Of a stretch of DNA of 64,000 nucleotides, positions 1 through 11,086 are shown piece by piece. Every line of letters begins with the position of its first letter. The stretch's first letter is position 1. Both the position numbers and the translations under genes were made by a program. The stretch is from Corynespora cassiicola. Lineage: Eukaryota; Ascomycota; Dothideomycetes; Pleosporales; Corynesporascaceae. The stretch spans positions 1,426,001 through 1,490,000 of the forward strand of contig JAEUWY010000008.1 of assembly GCA_022059125.1 (NCBI GenBank). The letters are read 5' to 3'. The notes below the pieces were generated by a model that saw nothing but the letters and a program-made list of their open reading frames with translations, ran no database searches and was not told where the DNA came from.

Positions 1-1351
1 TCATCGGAGGCTCTTCAGGTTTGGGCGGCTCAGCCTCTACACTCGCGCTCTTGGCCTTGCCCTTCTTGGCTTTTGTTTCCTTTGGCTTCGTGGTCGATTC
101 ATCCTTGGGAGCCTTGTTGTTCAGCTTCAGCTTCGTCTTGGGAGTCTTGGCAGGCTGTCAGTCATATTAGTCGCCACAAATCAAGGGATGTGGAAGAGCT
201 CGTACCTTTTCCGGCTGGTCGGCCTCGGTCTCCTCAGTCTTCTTGCGCTTCTTTGTAGCCTTCTTCTTGGTAGGAGCTGCGTCATCGCCAGCATCTTCCA
301 TTTCTACATCCTCGTCACCAGCGGTGCTCTTACGCTTGGCAGACTTCTTCGCAGACTTTGGCTCAGGTTTTTCCTGCATAGCCTGCTCATGATTCGCGAG
401 CATCTCTTTGAAATGCGCAAGGTCATGCCCAAGCGCAGCTACCTCGTAGGCAGCCCACAAAGCCTTGCTCTTCTTCTGGTTGTTGCCGGACTCGACCTCC
501 TTCTTGACGGACTCAAGATCGAAGGGCTGAAGCTCGGTGTTGACTTGCCATGCACTGCCTAATCGTTAACAAAGCCTCACGAACCGTCTGACGCTTCTTA
601 CAATTCGTTCGTGCCGAGGAACATGACTGGGTATCGGCGGTCTTTTGCGTTCTTGCCACCATCCATAAAGTCCTCACGATATGTGCCATCGATGCGTCGA
701 GCACTCACGGGGCGCTTGCTTAGAAGCGACTCGGGAAGCATTTCCTCGTCACAAACGATGACGGGCCACGGCGGATATCCGCGCATAGCAACGAACCACA
801 TCTCGCCAGGCTGCACATTGAGGCGCAGTTCAGGAGCCGCCTTCTTCTTGGCCGGGGTTTTCTTCTTATGTTCAGGCACGCCAGCACCGGACTTGCGCGG
901 CGGCTTGCCTGCCTTCTTCTGAGCGGGCGTGCCGTTCGTCGCGGTAGATTCGGCGGCTGGAGCTACAGTAGAATAACGCGTCAGCAAAGATCATTGGACC
1001 AGCAGAGTGAGCTAGAGAGCATAGAAGCGCTCGAGCTGTCAAGACTCCTTGACGTACCTTCCTCACCCTCGGCCGCCTTGTCCGTGTTCGCGTCGGTGGG
1101 CGCGTCGACGGCCTTTTGCTCGGTGCTCTCTGGCTTGGTGTCTGAGTCGTCGCTCTGTTAACCATTGTCACGCGACCCAGAAGGCGAGACAACAAACCTT
1201 CGGTGGCAGCGGCTTCAGTAGCTACCTCGCCGCCCTCGGCTGGCTTCGCCTCAGCGGCGACGGACTCTGTCGGGGTATCTGCGAGACGCGTCTGCTCTTC
1301 GAGAGGCTTCGCGGCATCGGCAGCCGCCGGGGCATTGGCTGTGTCGGCCAT
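1..1351 (-). CDS. PWWP-domain chromatin protein, 3' end beyond window
   Basis: Exons read on the minus strand: about 1351-1226, 1154-1058, 962-602, 554-206 and 154 to past position 1. The central exon carries a PWWP domain: W-F-V-A-M-R-G-Y-P-P-W-P-V-I-V, then YPVMFLGTNEFAW across the 555-601 intron and LQPFD. PWWP domains bind methylated histone tails plus DNA, so a nuclear chromatin-reader role is inferred. The N-terminus is Ala/Glu-rich and acidic; the C-terminus is Lys-rich (KKATKKRKK, later AKKGKAK), typical of a disordered nuclear tail. Introns 155-205, 555-601 and 963-1057 have good GT-AG ends. The first intron is uncertain: a GTAGCT donor at 1225 keeps the acidic frame of exon 2, whereas the GTTTGT donor near 1199 does not. 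The C-terminus lies outside the window. Confidence 0.8.
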
Positions 1352-4300
1352 TGTCCAAGGGAATGCTTACGGTCGCACGGTATGAGACGCGTAAAGTGGG
1401 CTCAGAGAGCGCGATTTTGGTTGTGGAGAACTCGAGCGCGACGTGAGAGGCGCGTAGTTGATGATGGGAACTGGGTGGTGATGGTGTTTCGATGGTGGGT
1501 GGCTGGGTCGTGGTGGTGTGGGGGAAGAAGGAAGAATCGGAGCGTCAAGCTGCCCCAAGTAAGTACGGCTCTTCTAAAAAAGCGTGGCAGACGTCACGTG
1601 AAAGCTCCCCTCACACGCTGAAACGCCAACGGCAAGCGGGGAAGACTCACAAAAAATTGACGAGCTATTTCACTCTCTTGTCCTGAGTCTCCCAGACAAC
1701 TTTGACGGTAGTGCAGCGAAAGATGGTCGCGTAGGTGGTGTTGTGGGTGGACTTTCGCTGCCTTAGCGCGATGCGATGAGCTCTGGCCCGTGCTGTGCTG
1801 CGCGAGGAGACACAATCGCCCCCTTGACGTGCGTCACCGGCTCGATTTTCGACCAGATGCCCGTCGCGTGGCACGGAGGTTGTATCGCCACCGCTTTGTC
1901 GCACTGTCGTTGTTGTTTCGGGTGGGTCGGTGTAAAGGTCGTCCTGGGATTGTAGGGTACGAGTTTTGCAAGCGACCTGTGGTGTAGGCAAGTTGCTTCA
2001 CCTAGAGGCCATGAGGTGTATAAGAGATACGAGACGGTGATGGCGAATACAGAGACTCGGTGCCACGGAGACTTTTGTGGTGAAGGTGATCTCAGTGCGG
2101 GCTGCGTCGGTTTGTCGGGCTTCAAAGGGTGAGCCGCCAATGAACTTCGAATCCCGAGTGTCCCTTGCAATGGGGCGCCACTGGTGAAAGACACGAATAG
2201 CATAGCGCCTCAAAAGCCCGATAAATATACTCGTAGCCGTCGGAAAACGCTAGTAGGTCTGAAGTCGATCCAAATCATATGCCCAGGGGGCCGGCGAGGT
2301 AAAGGGGAGGTGTCGGCTTTGGGTTGCGCGATGGCTGTCCTATTCATCAATCGTCACATTGACACGATACATCCGAATGAGCTGTATTCTCCATTTTTCA
2401 AGTCGATCGATATTCATACTAATAACTACTGCGATATTTGTTAGCTCATGTTAAGAAGATTGCAATGGCACCCGCCATTGCCAGCCTTTTGTATTCTGCA
2501 GCATGCAAGAATGGATTGCCTGACTCTCAGGATACAATCATGGCAAAGAAGTCTGTGACGCCCTCGGGCGTGAAATTCCGCGCTGGGAGAGTTTCATACG
2601 CACCGTATCTTATAGGAGAACCGGTCCTTTTCCAGAAGCGCACCGTTCTAAATGACTACATGAGCGCTGGGGCCTTCTCTTTCGAATGCAGCAGGTTCTT
2701 CCGTGCATTCCTCTTTCTGTGGCATGTTACAAGCAGTCCGAAGTCGTGATCTCGTCCTTTCATAAGCTCACCGTCGGAGGTGTTCGCAGCTGTCCATTCA
2801 TCATATATAAGAGCCATAGGACCATATGGCACAGCTGATCCAGTCTCTTATGATATTGCATGCTCATCCTGAGAATGTCGACAATCTTGATAGGTAGTAA
2901 CCTAGATCAAATGTATTGAAACACTTGTTCGGTCATCGATGACGTCCAGACAAGCCTCGAATAGAGCCGCCAAGAAAGACCAGACTTCTATGTCAGTTTG
3001 CCTGACCGGCAGAACTTGTAACCAAGGACTTCTAGATGAGCGGTCTACGCAGTGTGCATCGTCCCGATAAAAAAACTCGAGAGGCGTTTTCCAAGGAGTA
3101 ACTCACCCCCAACACCCCCTTCGTAAAGTCGTACTCATGGTTGATCATGTTCAGGATGAGCCATGCGGTAGGTAGTAGGTCCAACGGGCAGCAGCGAATG
3201 CAACTGCTCGAACGTCAGTCGATGCCGCTCTATCTCCAAAGTAATGGCCAAGAAAGCATGGAAATCTGAGGCGAGTTTAGATGACTCGGCCCTGGACTCA
3301 AAATTGCTCTTTTTGCATCCGCTTTCCTTGCATCGTTTGCGCTATGTAGTATTGCAAACGGAGCAATGACAAAGCATAATACAACATCCATCTTTTAACG
3401 GCCGCCATAGCAAGCGGCGGTGCTCTGCTTATATTGCTGGGAAACACTGCCGTGTAGTCCCATGTTCATTCCGACGCTACAGAGCCTCTCTCTTTTCAAG
3501 GCAGCCTTGTCACGACGCCCTGAGTGTTGTTCATCCTCCGCGAGCCGTGAATCGCGTGGTGTGCGCATCCTCTCATAGCCATCTTAAAGCATGGCTCCTA
3601 TTAGGGATAGATGCTCCAAAGACCTCAATGTTCGTCCGAGTTCCGAAGGCCGTGTACAGCTACAGGCCGGCGCTGATGGCGACGATACGGGGCGTCAAGA
3701 CGACGGGATCGAGGGGTTACGGGCGCGGGGGATCATCAGCAACAGGAGGGTCAGTTCCCATCAGGGCACTGTTAAAGTCATGAAGATGGAGGTGCAGCTG
3801 TCGATATGTTCATCGGTGCATGGGACAATTCTGGCGGTGTGTGGGCGAAGGTGGAGAGGAGCCGCACCACACGACAGGTTCCGGTGGTTGTGAGGTCGCT
3901 AAGTTGGGCTGGCTTATTTCAGCCAATCACGTGCCTTACACAGTGGAACGTACGATATCCAGCGCTAGCCCAAGCCTCATATTTCTTCTTGAATATTGAC
4001 ATTGCCTCCTGATTTTACATTTAAAAGTCACTGGAGTAGTCCTCAAGCCCCATGCGTTTCATGTTGGAAATCTGGCGCATAATCCAAGCGCGTAAGCGCT
4101 GCCCTGCAGCATTTCACCTCGAACTTGGCCTCTTATCGCTGCGTCGCACTTTTGACATGCCGCAAAGGGAATGGTGCCCGTGGATCAGGATCCGATTTGG
4201 CAACTATCAGCTTCTTAGATGCTGTTGATGCCTGAGGCGATTCTTCGGCAACATCTCGTAAAATTTCTTGGGCTCTCATGGCGCAAGAAAGGCTGGACCT

Positions 4301-4791
4301 TGATACTATTATAATATAATAACAAAAATTACGATACCTTGTCTCCTTCAAATCCCACTTTTCATCAAGTATCGCTAGTCTATGGCAATGATAGAATTTC
4401 ACCAGAACTGGCTATCTTTGAATATTCCCAGCATAGGAAATAATATCAACAATGCTATGCCGCTATCAAACTTTTGTGCTCCAAAAGTCGCTGCCAGGTT
4501 ACAACGGTAATGATAATGCCCTATTTTCTTCGAAATTACTGGCATTAGCAGATGATTTACATGCCTAGGTATTGACTTTACTGCTTCACGAGAGGCGATC
4601 GCTCCTGGCTCAATTGAAAAGGGAAACATGTGTACTTTTTCTTGTAGTATCAATATCGACACCACGAGATATCCCAAAAAACAAACAATAGATGCCGGCA
4701 AAACGCATCACTATTTTCACGATACCTCGTCTACAAAAATAGCTCTCTAACGGATTTCTAACATAAATCCACACATCGAAAGTATATAAAA
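1352..4791. other. Gene-poor stretch, no supported gene
   Basis: About 3.4 kb with only short, mutually overlapping reading frames and no recognisable domain. The first 200 bp are the promoter side of the PWWP gene. From about 2200 to 4790 the base composition is clearly more AT-rich than the flanking genes, with runs such as the TA/AT-rich patch at 4305-4340. This could be an old mobile element eroded by mutation, but I see no transposase, terminal repeat or target-site duplication. Confidence 0.5.
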
Positions 4792-4799
4792 TTGGGCAA

Positions 4800-5265
4800 A
4801 AAGTTATCTCTCCACCAAGCAACGGTCTATCCCAACTCTAACCTCCCAAGTCCCTCACCCCCCTCAACCCAAAAACCCACGACTCATGCCCAACCACCAC
4901 GCCCCCACCCCACCGCCCAAAAAACCCACCCACGGCATCATCATCATCACCATCCTAACCCAAACCCACACCACACCCAATCAACCTCCCAAAAATCCTC
5001 ACAACCTGTCTACTCCCCTAACCCTCCCCTCTCCTCTACGCGAAAAAATCCATATCCTACAACCCCTCTCCTCATCTCTCTCCCCATCCCTCTCTCCATC
5101 CATCCCACCCAACCCAACCCAGTGCACTGGAGCGGTGCGCAAACCCCTTCCCTCCGTCATACGATCGTCGATGTGGACCACCCACCAAAATCCACCCACC
5201 TTTAATCCCTGTCCCGCCCCGAGTCGCAGAACGAGGGGGGGGGAGGAGCCAGGGAGCAGGGAGCA
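4800..5265. repeat. C-rich, nearly G-free tract followed by a short G-rich segment
   Basis: From about 4800 to 5130 the plus strand is made almost entirely of C, A and T (runs of CCCA, CCCT, CATCAT) with very few G. At 5231-5270 it flips to G-rich sequence containing a run of nine G and three AGCAGGGAGC-like units. The open frames here give low-complexity His/Pro/Thr/Ser peptides and are compositional artefacts. Confidence 0.6.
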
Positions 5266-5919
5266 GGGAGCCAGGCTACGACGGCCCGCGGACATGACGT
5301 CTTTTTTTTCCTTCCTGGCTGCGAGAAGACGATGCTCGCTTTTGGTGCGTTCGTTCCTTGATGTATGTGCATGGCTGGCTGAGTTTCTACATGACGATGA
5401 CGCTATATAGGGAGGGGGGTTAGTGATTGGGCTGGACGAGGCGTCCGAAGCGGTTTGCTCGTTCTACTGGCCTGGGTAGTAGTGGTGGTGTTCGGCGCGC
5501 AATCAGGTTCGATGGAGACGCGATATCATCGCGGCATTAGTTTGTGTTGGCAATGCCAACGACCAAAGCGTGTCATATTTCCGTCCTTCACAGGCCCAGC
5601 ACGAATCCCTTGGCTGAACGTCACACACACACCAAGTTTTCCAAAATTAGAGCTCTGATTTCATGAAACGACCATCCAAAGGAGAAATCTTTGCATTCGT
5701 CGCGTCGTAACGTAGGTAATATACAATATTCGACGGCCTCGCCGAGCCATCCGTAAATATACTCCCGTGAATCCCAGTGCCCAAATTCATGTCTCTATCT
5801 CCAAGAAAACCCACGAGTGACAAAGAATCCTTTCAAAACATACAAGCTCCTCGCAACATGGTCATCGGCCTGCTCGGAGCGCAAAGTCTGTGAGCTATTC
5901 CCGCGCAGACAAGAGCTAT
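5266..5919. other. Intergenic, 3' side of PAL1-like gene
   Basis: About 650 bp with no supported gene. It lies immediately downstream of the minus-strand PAL1-like stop codon and probably includes its 3' UTR. Confidence 0.4.
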
Positions 5920-7221
5920 TTAGGCTTCAACGCCGCCTGCTTTGTGTCGTCGGCGCAGGCTGCCGAGACGCTTCTTGAGTGCAGATCCCATGCTCTTGCC
6001 AGTAGTGTTGCTGCGGCCAAGATGGTTATCGGAGTCGAACGTTCCAACAGGGGTGCTGCCGTTCATGTCCGTAGCTCCCACAGTCTTGTTGCGGGGACGG
6101 GAGCGCATTTCAGTTCCCATATCGCCATACTTTTTGTGGTTCTTGAGGGCCTCTTCGATCGTGTAGGAGGGTTCTCCCTTGCCCTTTAAGTCATTGGGGT
6201 GATATTCCTGCACATTGTAAGTATTTAAGTGGATAACATGGATTGTTGTAACACTTACCACTCCGGGCCAGCGCCTGTAGTCAGCTCCGGGCTCGCGCAT
6301 CAGGTCGGCTCCCTCTTTGTAGTCGTAGACTCTGCCGAATTTATCAGGCATTCCGGGTGGAACAATGGCAACGCCTTCAATGGGTCGATGTCTCTGGAGA
6401 GCGTCGATGATGTTCTCTCTGGGCGTTGCTCGCAAAGCCTCCTCGTTGGAATCCTTCACTGCGGCAAGTGGGCTGTACTTTTCGTTTCTGTTGCGCGAAA
6501 AGTTGGCGGCATCGAAGGGACCTTCGTGGTGGTAGCTGAAGCCGGTCCTGTCGAGGCGATCAATGGTGTCGGCGCCTTGGAAATTCTTTTTCCTAAGATG
6601 GTGAGCACGATAAGCAGTCTTGTTATCGTTACGAATAATGTCAAGGGGTCTGTGTGAGTTGTCCCCCGGATAGCGCTCCCTAAGGGAGTTTCCGCGTTTT
6701 AGGCCGTTGGGGTTCTCGAGGACTGGCTTTTGGGTAGAGGCGGGCTGGCTGGATCGTCGTGGACGTTCCGAGTTCATGGATCCAAAAGCTTCGGAGCGGT
6801 GGTTCCTGGACTCTCCGCGACGGCGACCCGCGGAATTGGGAGGAGAGGGGTAGTCATACCTCCTCCGAGAGTTCCTATCTCCACTGGGGGGAGAAGAGGG
6901 GCCCTTGGGTGCTGAAGCGCCTCGCTGGCGGCGGTACGGGTTGGTACTGGTGGAGCTTCCCGTGTTCTGGTGGCGGATGTCCGCATCGGGGAAGTCTTCG
7001 AATAGCCCAGCGGATGTTGGCGGAGTGGGCGGGTTGATCTTTTCACGGGGCGCAAAAGTCGATCCAAAGCGAGTGTTCAAGCCAGTCTCGTCGCTTGGGT
7101 CTGGCTCGACGAGCGGGTCGATGAGCGCATGGTGTGCCTGAGTGAGAGCAGTGAGTCGCCTGATCCATGACGGGGGGTTCGGTCAGCTACTTACTTGAAC
7201 ATAGTCCTTATCGCTTCCCAT
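5920..7221 (-). CDS. Pal1-family cell morphology protein
   Basis: Three exons: 7221-7195, 7137-6259 and 6207-5920, giving 397 residues. The first exon encodes only nine residues (M-G-S-D-K-D-Y-V-Q), joined by a 57-bp intron. The second intron (6208-6258, 51 bp) is divisible by three and free of stops, so it looks coding unless splice sites are read. The Pal1 domain is unmistakable: GLKRGNSLRERYPGD, HRPLDIIR, YHHEGPFDAA, ATPRENIIDALQRH, EGADLMREPGADYRRW, then after the intron YHPNDLKGKGEPSYTIEEAL. In fission yeast Pal1 is a membrane-associated protein of growth sites and endocytic patches needed for cylindrical shape. The first 110 residues are Pro/Ser/Arg-rich and disordered; the tail is basic. 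It is divergent from USB1 with about 500 bp between the start codons. Confidence 0.92.
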
Positions 7222-7721
7222 GACGACGGTATTGTACGGCTTGAGCGCGGGTGTAGCAAGGAGAAATGGGGGAACGGGAGGGGTGAGGAAAAGAGGTTTG
7301 TTCCACAGCAGGCCTGTCGTCTTATGTGGCAGGTGACTGGTAGAGCAGGTGACTGGTAAATGCGGGAGTGAGGTGATGAATGATGGGGGAGCAGGTGAGT
7401 GGCGCTGGCACAGTTGATATCAGCAGCTAAAAAGGCCTGTCTCGACTTGGCAGGAACGCGTAACGCATGGCTTGACGGGCCATGTCATCGAGGCTTCGGT
7501 TTCCCTGGAGTGCCCTCAGCCAATACGCGCGCTACGTCATCGCCGGGCGCCGGATTCGCTGGGGGACGTGCGGGAGCTTGAGCCGCGCCGCGTCTCCGCC
7601 CGCCGACTGTTGCGCTGCTGTGGCTCCTGTCAGAGCTCTGGCCGCCGTCACGCCCGCCTCGCCCGTCCGCCTGCCTAGCCACCTGGGACCGCTGCCCAAC
7701 AACACCGTCGAGTCCAAGCCC
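7222..7721. promoter_or_regulatory. Divergent promoter between PAL1-like and USB1 genes
   Basis: 500 bp separates the two start codons, which point away from each other, so it must hold both promoters and 5' UTRs. A TGGCAGGTGACTGGTAGAGC-like stretch repeats a GCAGGTGA/AGCAGGTGA element three times between 7327 and 7400. No canonical TATA box was seen. Confidence 0.4.
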
Positions 7722-8824
7722 ATGTCGCTCGTCGCCTACCCAGATTCCGCCTCCGACTCGGGCGGCGACTCGCCCGCCCCCAAGCCAGGCCTGAAGCGCA
7801 AGCGGGGCGAGCCTGATGCCGCCACGAGCAACCGCCTGCCTCCGCTTCCGGCCGCCTTCCATGACCTGTACTCCACCAACGCGCGCGTCAGTACCAGCGA
7901 CGACCCCAGCCTGCATGGCGGCCGCAAGCGCGCTGTTCCGCACATCAAGGGCAGTTGGCCAAGCCATGTCTTCCTGGAGTGTATGTACAGCCCTGGGCAA
8001 TAACGCCGGCCGCTTGACCATAGCCTTGGTGGTGATGAATGCTAGCGTGGCGGAGCTCTGGCTAACCTGACCGAGGGGTCCCTTCGCACGCAGAGTCGGG
8101 ACAATTGCACAGCCTGATTGATTCTGTCCGCAACGCCCTCAATACTGCAAACAAGGGCCGACCCAAGAAGCTGCCCGTCCCAGACATTACGCCCTCGTTG
8201 CTTTCTCCTCTGGGCGCGCCGCTTCCCCTGCATGTCTCGCTGTCACGGACCTTGCAGATAAGGACCGAGGAGCGTGGGACCTTTCTAGACACTCTGACGT
8301 CGCGCCTAAGGACCGCAGCCGTGCGACCATTCCACATTCAATTCACCTCGCTCAAGTGGGTGCCCAACTTTGAGCGCAACCGCTGGTTTCTGGTCCTCGG
8401 CATCGAGAAGCCCGCCCACGATGAATTGAATAGGCTACTCACCGCTTGCAACGAGGCAGCAGAGCAATGCGGACATCCCGGCCTGTATACCGGCGGTCGT
8501 GGTGACGGCCCCATGGAGGCCAACGCTTCGAAAAGCAAAGTTAAAAAGGGAAAAAGCAATAGCAGCGAAGAAGTGCCGCGACTGAGCTCACTTCCAGTCG
8601 ACCATACGGACTACTTCCACATTAGTATCGCATGGAACCTTGTTGAGCCAGACCCTGAGTGGGTTGCCCTGGTGCAAGGCATACCAGTGGACAAGCACGT
8701 CAAAGCACCAGGAGCCCCGTTCGAAGTTGTCAAAGCAAAGATCGGGAACGCCATCAACAATATTGCACTGAGGTCAAAGCACTCCGGAGCGGTAAAAGGA
8801 GGGAGCATCCTTGGTCTGGGATGA
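7722..8824 (+). CDS. USB1: U6 snRNA phosphodiesterase Usb1
   Basis: Two exons, 7722-7980 and 8076-8824, giving 335 residues. Usb1 is a nuclear 3'-to-5' exoribonuclease of the 2H phosphoesterase fold that trims the oligo-U tail of U6 snRNA and leaves a protected 3' end. Both catalytic H-x-S tetrapeptides are visible: LHVSLSRT and YFHISIAW. The intron acceptor matters. The AG at 8093-8094 would create an in-frame TAG, whereas the AG at 8074-8075 joins VFLEW to VPSHAE, the expected family context for this position. The start was set at the ATG before SLVAYPDS, the usual Usb1 N-terminus; the reading frame is open further upstream (from about 7482) but that part looks like 5' leader. Residues 1-60 are disordered and Lys/Arg-rich (LKRKRGE). 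Confidence 0.93.
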
Positions 8825-9107
8825 TGGCTGCGCATGGTTCTTGGCAACAGATCCAGATTGGGACCGCATGGACAAAGGACAGGCATCGGACCTTAAAATG
8901 TGGACTGGTTGGGCTGACGTGTCGGTCTCTCCGTGGGGATTGTTTACCATGAGGCGCAATTTCTTGCCCAGTCGCACTGCTGAGTCTTCTCATGCATCGG
9001 CGTTGTGATTGCATCAAACACCCAATGTACTATGATGTAGACAAAAATTTGAAACAATCGGATATCCTCAGGGTTTGTGTGTTATGGTGATGACGAGAAA
9101 TTTGACG
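8825..9107. other. Intergenic, 3' of USB1
   Basis: No supported gene. Probably the USB1 3' UTR and terminator region; adjoins the decayed tandem repeat. Confidence 0.35.
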
Positions 9108-9380
9108 TAGTCGCATCTTCCGGACGTCCAAAGGGATCTGCATCTGAATTGGAATGGTATTCCCAATGTATTGTAATGGAGACAAGAGGATTTGAAAGTC
9201 GCATCCACCTCCAGAATGGGTTGCTATGATGGAGACGGTACATTTGGAGCACTCGCACCTCTTTCCGGTACATGGTCAGATGATGGCGACATGACATTTT
9301 GAGTAGTCGAATTCTGCTCCAGGATATGGTCATATGATGGAGACGATGCATTTTGCGCAATCGCATCTCCCGGATGTCCT
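9108..9380 (-). repeat. Decayed tandem repeat of about 54 bp (four units)
   Basis: Read on the minus strand from about 9375 downwards, four consecutive units of 53-55 bp share the pattern (G)ATGCGA-x-T-x-x-(C)AAATG-x-x-x-CGTCTCCATCATA-x-x-ACCATA-x-x-(C/G)TGGA. In one frame the first two units translate as D-A-I-A-Q-N-A-S-S-P-S-Y-D-H-I-L-E and N-S-T-T-Q-N-V-M-S-P-S-S-D-H-V-P-E, a Ser/Pro/Asn-rich 18-residue repeat; the third unit has a TAG and later units lose the frame. This looks like a former coding repeat or a minisatellite now degenerating. Confidence 0.65.
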
Positions 9381-10137
9381 CAAGGATCGGCACTTCCACT
9401 GGGTCAAAAAAATCCCAATTTCCCCAGCATTGACTCACGGCCCCAAGTCTCAGAATCCGACCTGATAACCGTTGCCTTGTTTCTTTCTTCTTCGAGTCCG
9501 TGTCGTGCACCGCCCTCAACCAGTCGTAGCTTTTTTTTTCTCTATTCCCATGTGAGCTGCACATCTCATCGCTGGATTCCGACCGGATGTGGCACGTGGT
9601 GGATGGGGGTGGCATTCGGCAATTCCCAGGCCTTGCACAATTCTCGTGGAGTTTGTTCTCTTGCGCCGTTGAATACGGCGAAGAGGGGGGCAGCCAACCC
9701 GCATGTTCGACCGCCTCGAGCCAAAGAAAGAAACCAACCTCGTACCAGAGATCGCACGATCGCATCGTCGGCCTATTGCGATCAACCCAGTAATTCCAAC
9801 GTGACGCTCCCCCCCCTTCTTCTTCCCCCGCCGTGAACGTGACAGGAAGGCCGCGGAAGTGGTCCTGGACTTGACACGTCGCACTCGCACACATGCGCGT
9901 GATACTTTCCGACGCCCGTCGGCAGCCATGTCGGATTTTGCGTCTCCCACACCAGATACAATGCCGCCTCCTCCCGCGTGGCATGTTCCGACCCCCTCGG
10001 AACCGTCCATGGCTTTCCCTTCTCTCGTCTCCCTTCCTCACCCACACACGTGGAACATGCCGCGGTGCAAAATGCCATGACGCCCTCACCCCTATCGGAA
10101 GGTCAGGGAACTTGCAAGCTCGTATCCTCCCGTTTTA
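9381..10137. other. Intergenic, no supported gene
   Basis: About 750 bp. Several frames stay open on the minus strand, but the peptides are Arg/Trp/His-rich and change with every frame, as expected of GC-rich noncoding DNA. A 50-codon plus-strand frame beginning MSDFASPTPDTMPP at 9928 is Pro-rich and unsupported. A run of T at 9531-9539 is present. Confidence 0.4.
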
Positions 10138-10551
10138 TCACACCCCTCCCACTGCCTTCTCGACTGCAGCCCGCGCATCCTGCAGTCCGCTTTCCAGCTC
10201 GCCCCTCTTGTGCGCTTCCTTGACTTCGTAGTGAAGCTTCAGCAAGTCTTTTGCGCGTTGAAGGTCTGCGTCGTCTTCTTCGGGGCTGCTGGTGGGCTTC
10301 TCTTTGGAATCGGCCGTAGTTGAGGGGCCGGTGGGACGGGCGGATACAAGGGCGAGGGCAGCAGCGGGGTCCTGGTTGGAGGGTTAGTACATCTTCTTTC
10401 CGTTTGCATGGAATGGAGGTTGGTGGGTAGGCAGGTTGGCTAGGGAAGAGCGGGAGAATGGCGGAGGGAGACGTACGCAGACGCGCAGGGACACGAGGTC
10501 TGAGAGGATCTCGGCGAGTTGCATCGTGTTTTGCTGTGCTGGATTTGCCAT
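10138..10551 (-). CDS. Small helical protein of unknown function
   Basis: Two exons, 10551-10477 and 10371-10138, giving 102 residues. The intron has a GTACGT donor and an AACCAG acceptor. I do not recognise the family. The N-terminal 23 residues (M-A-N-P-A-Q-Q-N-T-M-Q-L-A-E-I-L-S-D-L-V) and the C-terminal 45 residues (ADLQRAKDLLKLHYEVK, then AHKRGELESGLQDARAAVEK) are predicted amphipathic helices, separated by a Thr/Ser/Pro/Glu linker. Size and charge pattern resemble small subunits of coiled-coil complexes, but that is a guess. It is divergent from the FAH-family gene. Confidence 0.75.
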
Positions 10552-11086
10552 CTTGGATGAGTGTGGTAGAGCTGGTGACGTCTCTGTTCTTGGTTGAAGT
10601 TTCGAGGGGATAGTTGGAGCACTGTCGAATTGCCTAAGTCGAGTTGAGTGGTGATGGTGGAAGGATTCAAAGCTCCGACCACCCGCGGCGTGCTCTCGTG
10701 GGGCTGGTACCAAGGAACACAGAAAACCCAAGTTGAAATTTGCTACGTCAATGTTGGAAGCTGCTTCATAGCGGCAAGAAATATGAGAAAGAAAGTATAT
10801 GCCGCCATCATACACCTCTTTCATGCCACTTCTTGGAAAGACGACCGAGCGACATCATGTTCTGGTTGTTCGCAAGCATGCAAATGAGTTCGGCTCGGCT
10901 TTTGCACCACCGAAGACCGGCGCGCACGCGAAAGTGGGTTGGGGGCTAGCACCGGCAATTGAAGGGCAGGGAGCTTGTGAGACGGACGTCGTGCGCTTCA
11001 ACCAACGGTTCCTTTCCATCTCTGCGCTCATCATTTATATCTTCGCACTATACATCCTTAGCTGAAGAAGGAAAGAAGGACGCAAA
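10552..11086. promoter_or_regulatory. Divergent promoter, small protein / FAH-family gene
   Basis: 535 bp between two divergent start codons. A TTTATA stretch at about 11035, some 50 bp before the FAH-family ATG, may be its TATA or initiator region. No other gene is supported here. Confidence 0.35.

Noticed and set aside
2140..2170. Possible tRNA B box (TTCGAATCCCG)
   Set aside because: No matching A box, acceptor-stem complement or cloverleaf upstream.
4133..4402. 89-codon minus-strand frame with a charged C-terminus, possible transposase remnant
   Set aside because: Too short, no catalytic residues or terminal repeats; cannot be distinguished from chance.
4792..5410. 137- and 174-codon frames in the C-rich tract
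   Set aside because: Pure His/Pro/Thr/Ser low complexity from a G-free tract; no start context or domain.
9082..10089. 335-codon minus-strand frame
   Set aside because: Trp/Arg/His-rich with no domain, and the repeat part makes better sense in another frame; probably random in GC-rich and repeat DNA.
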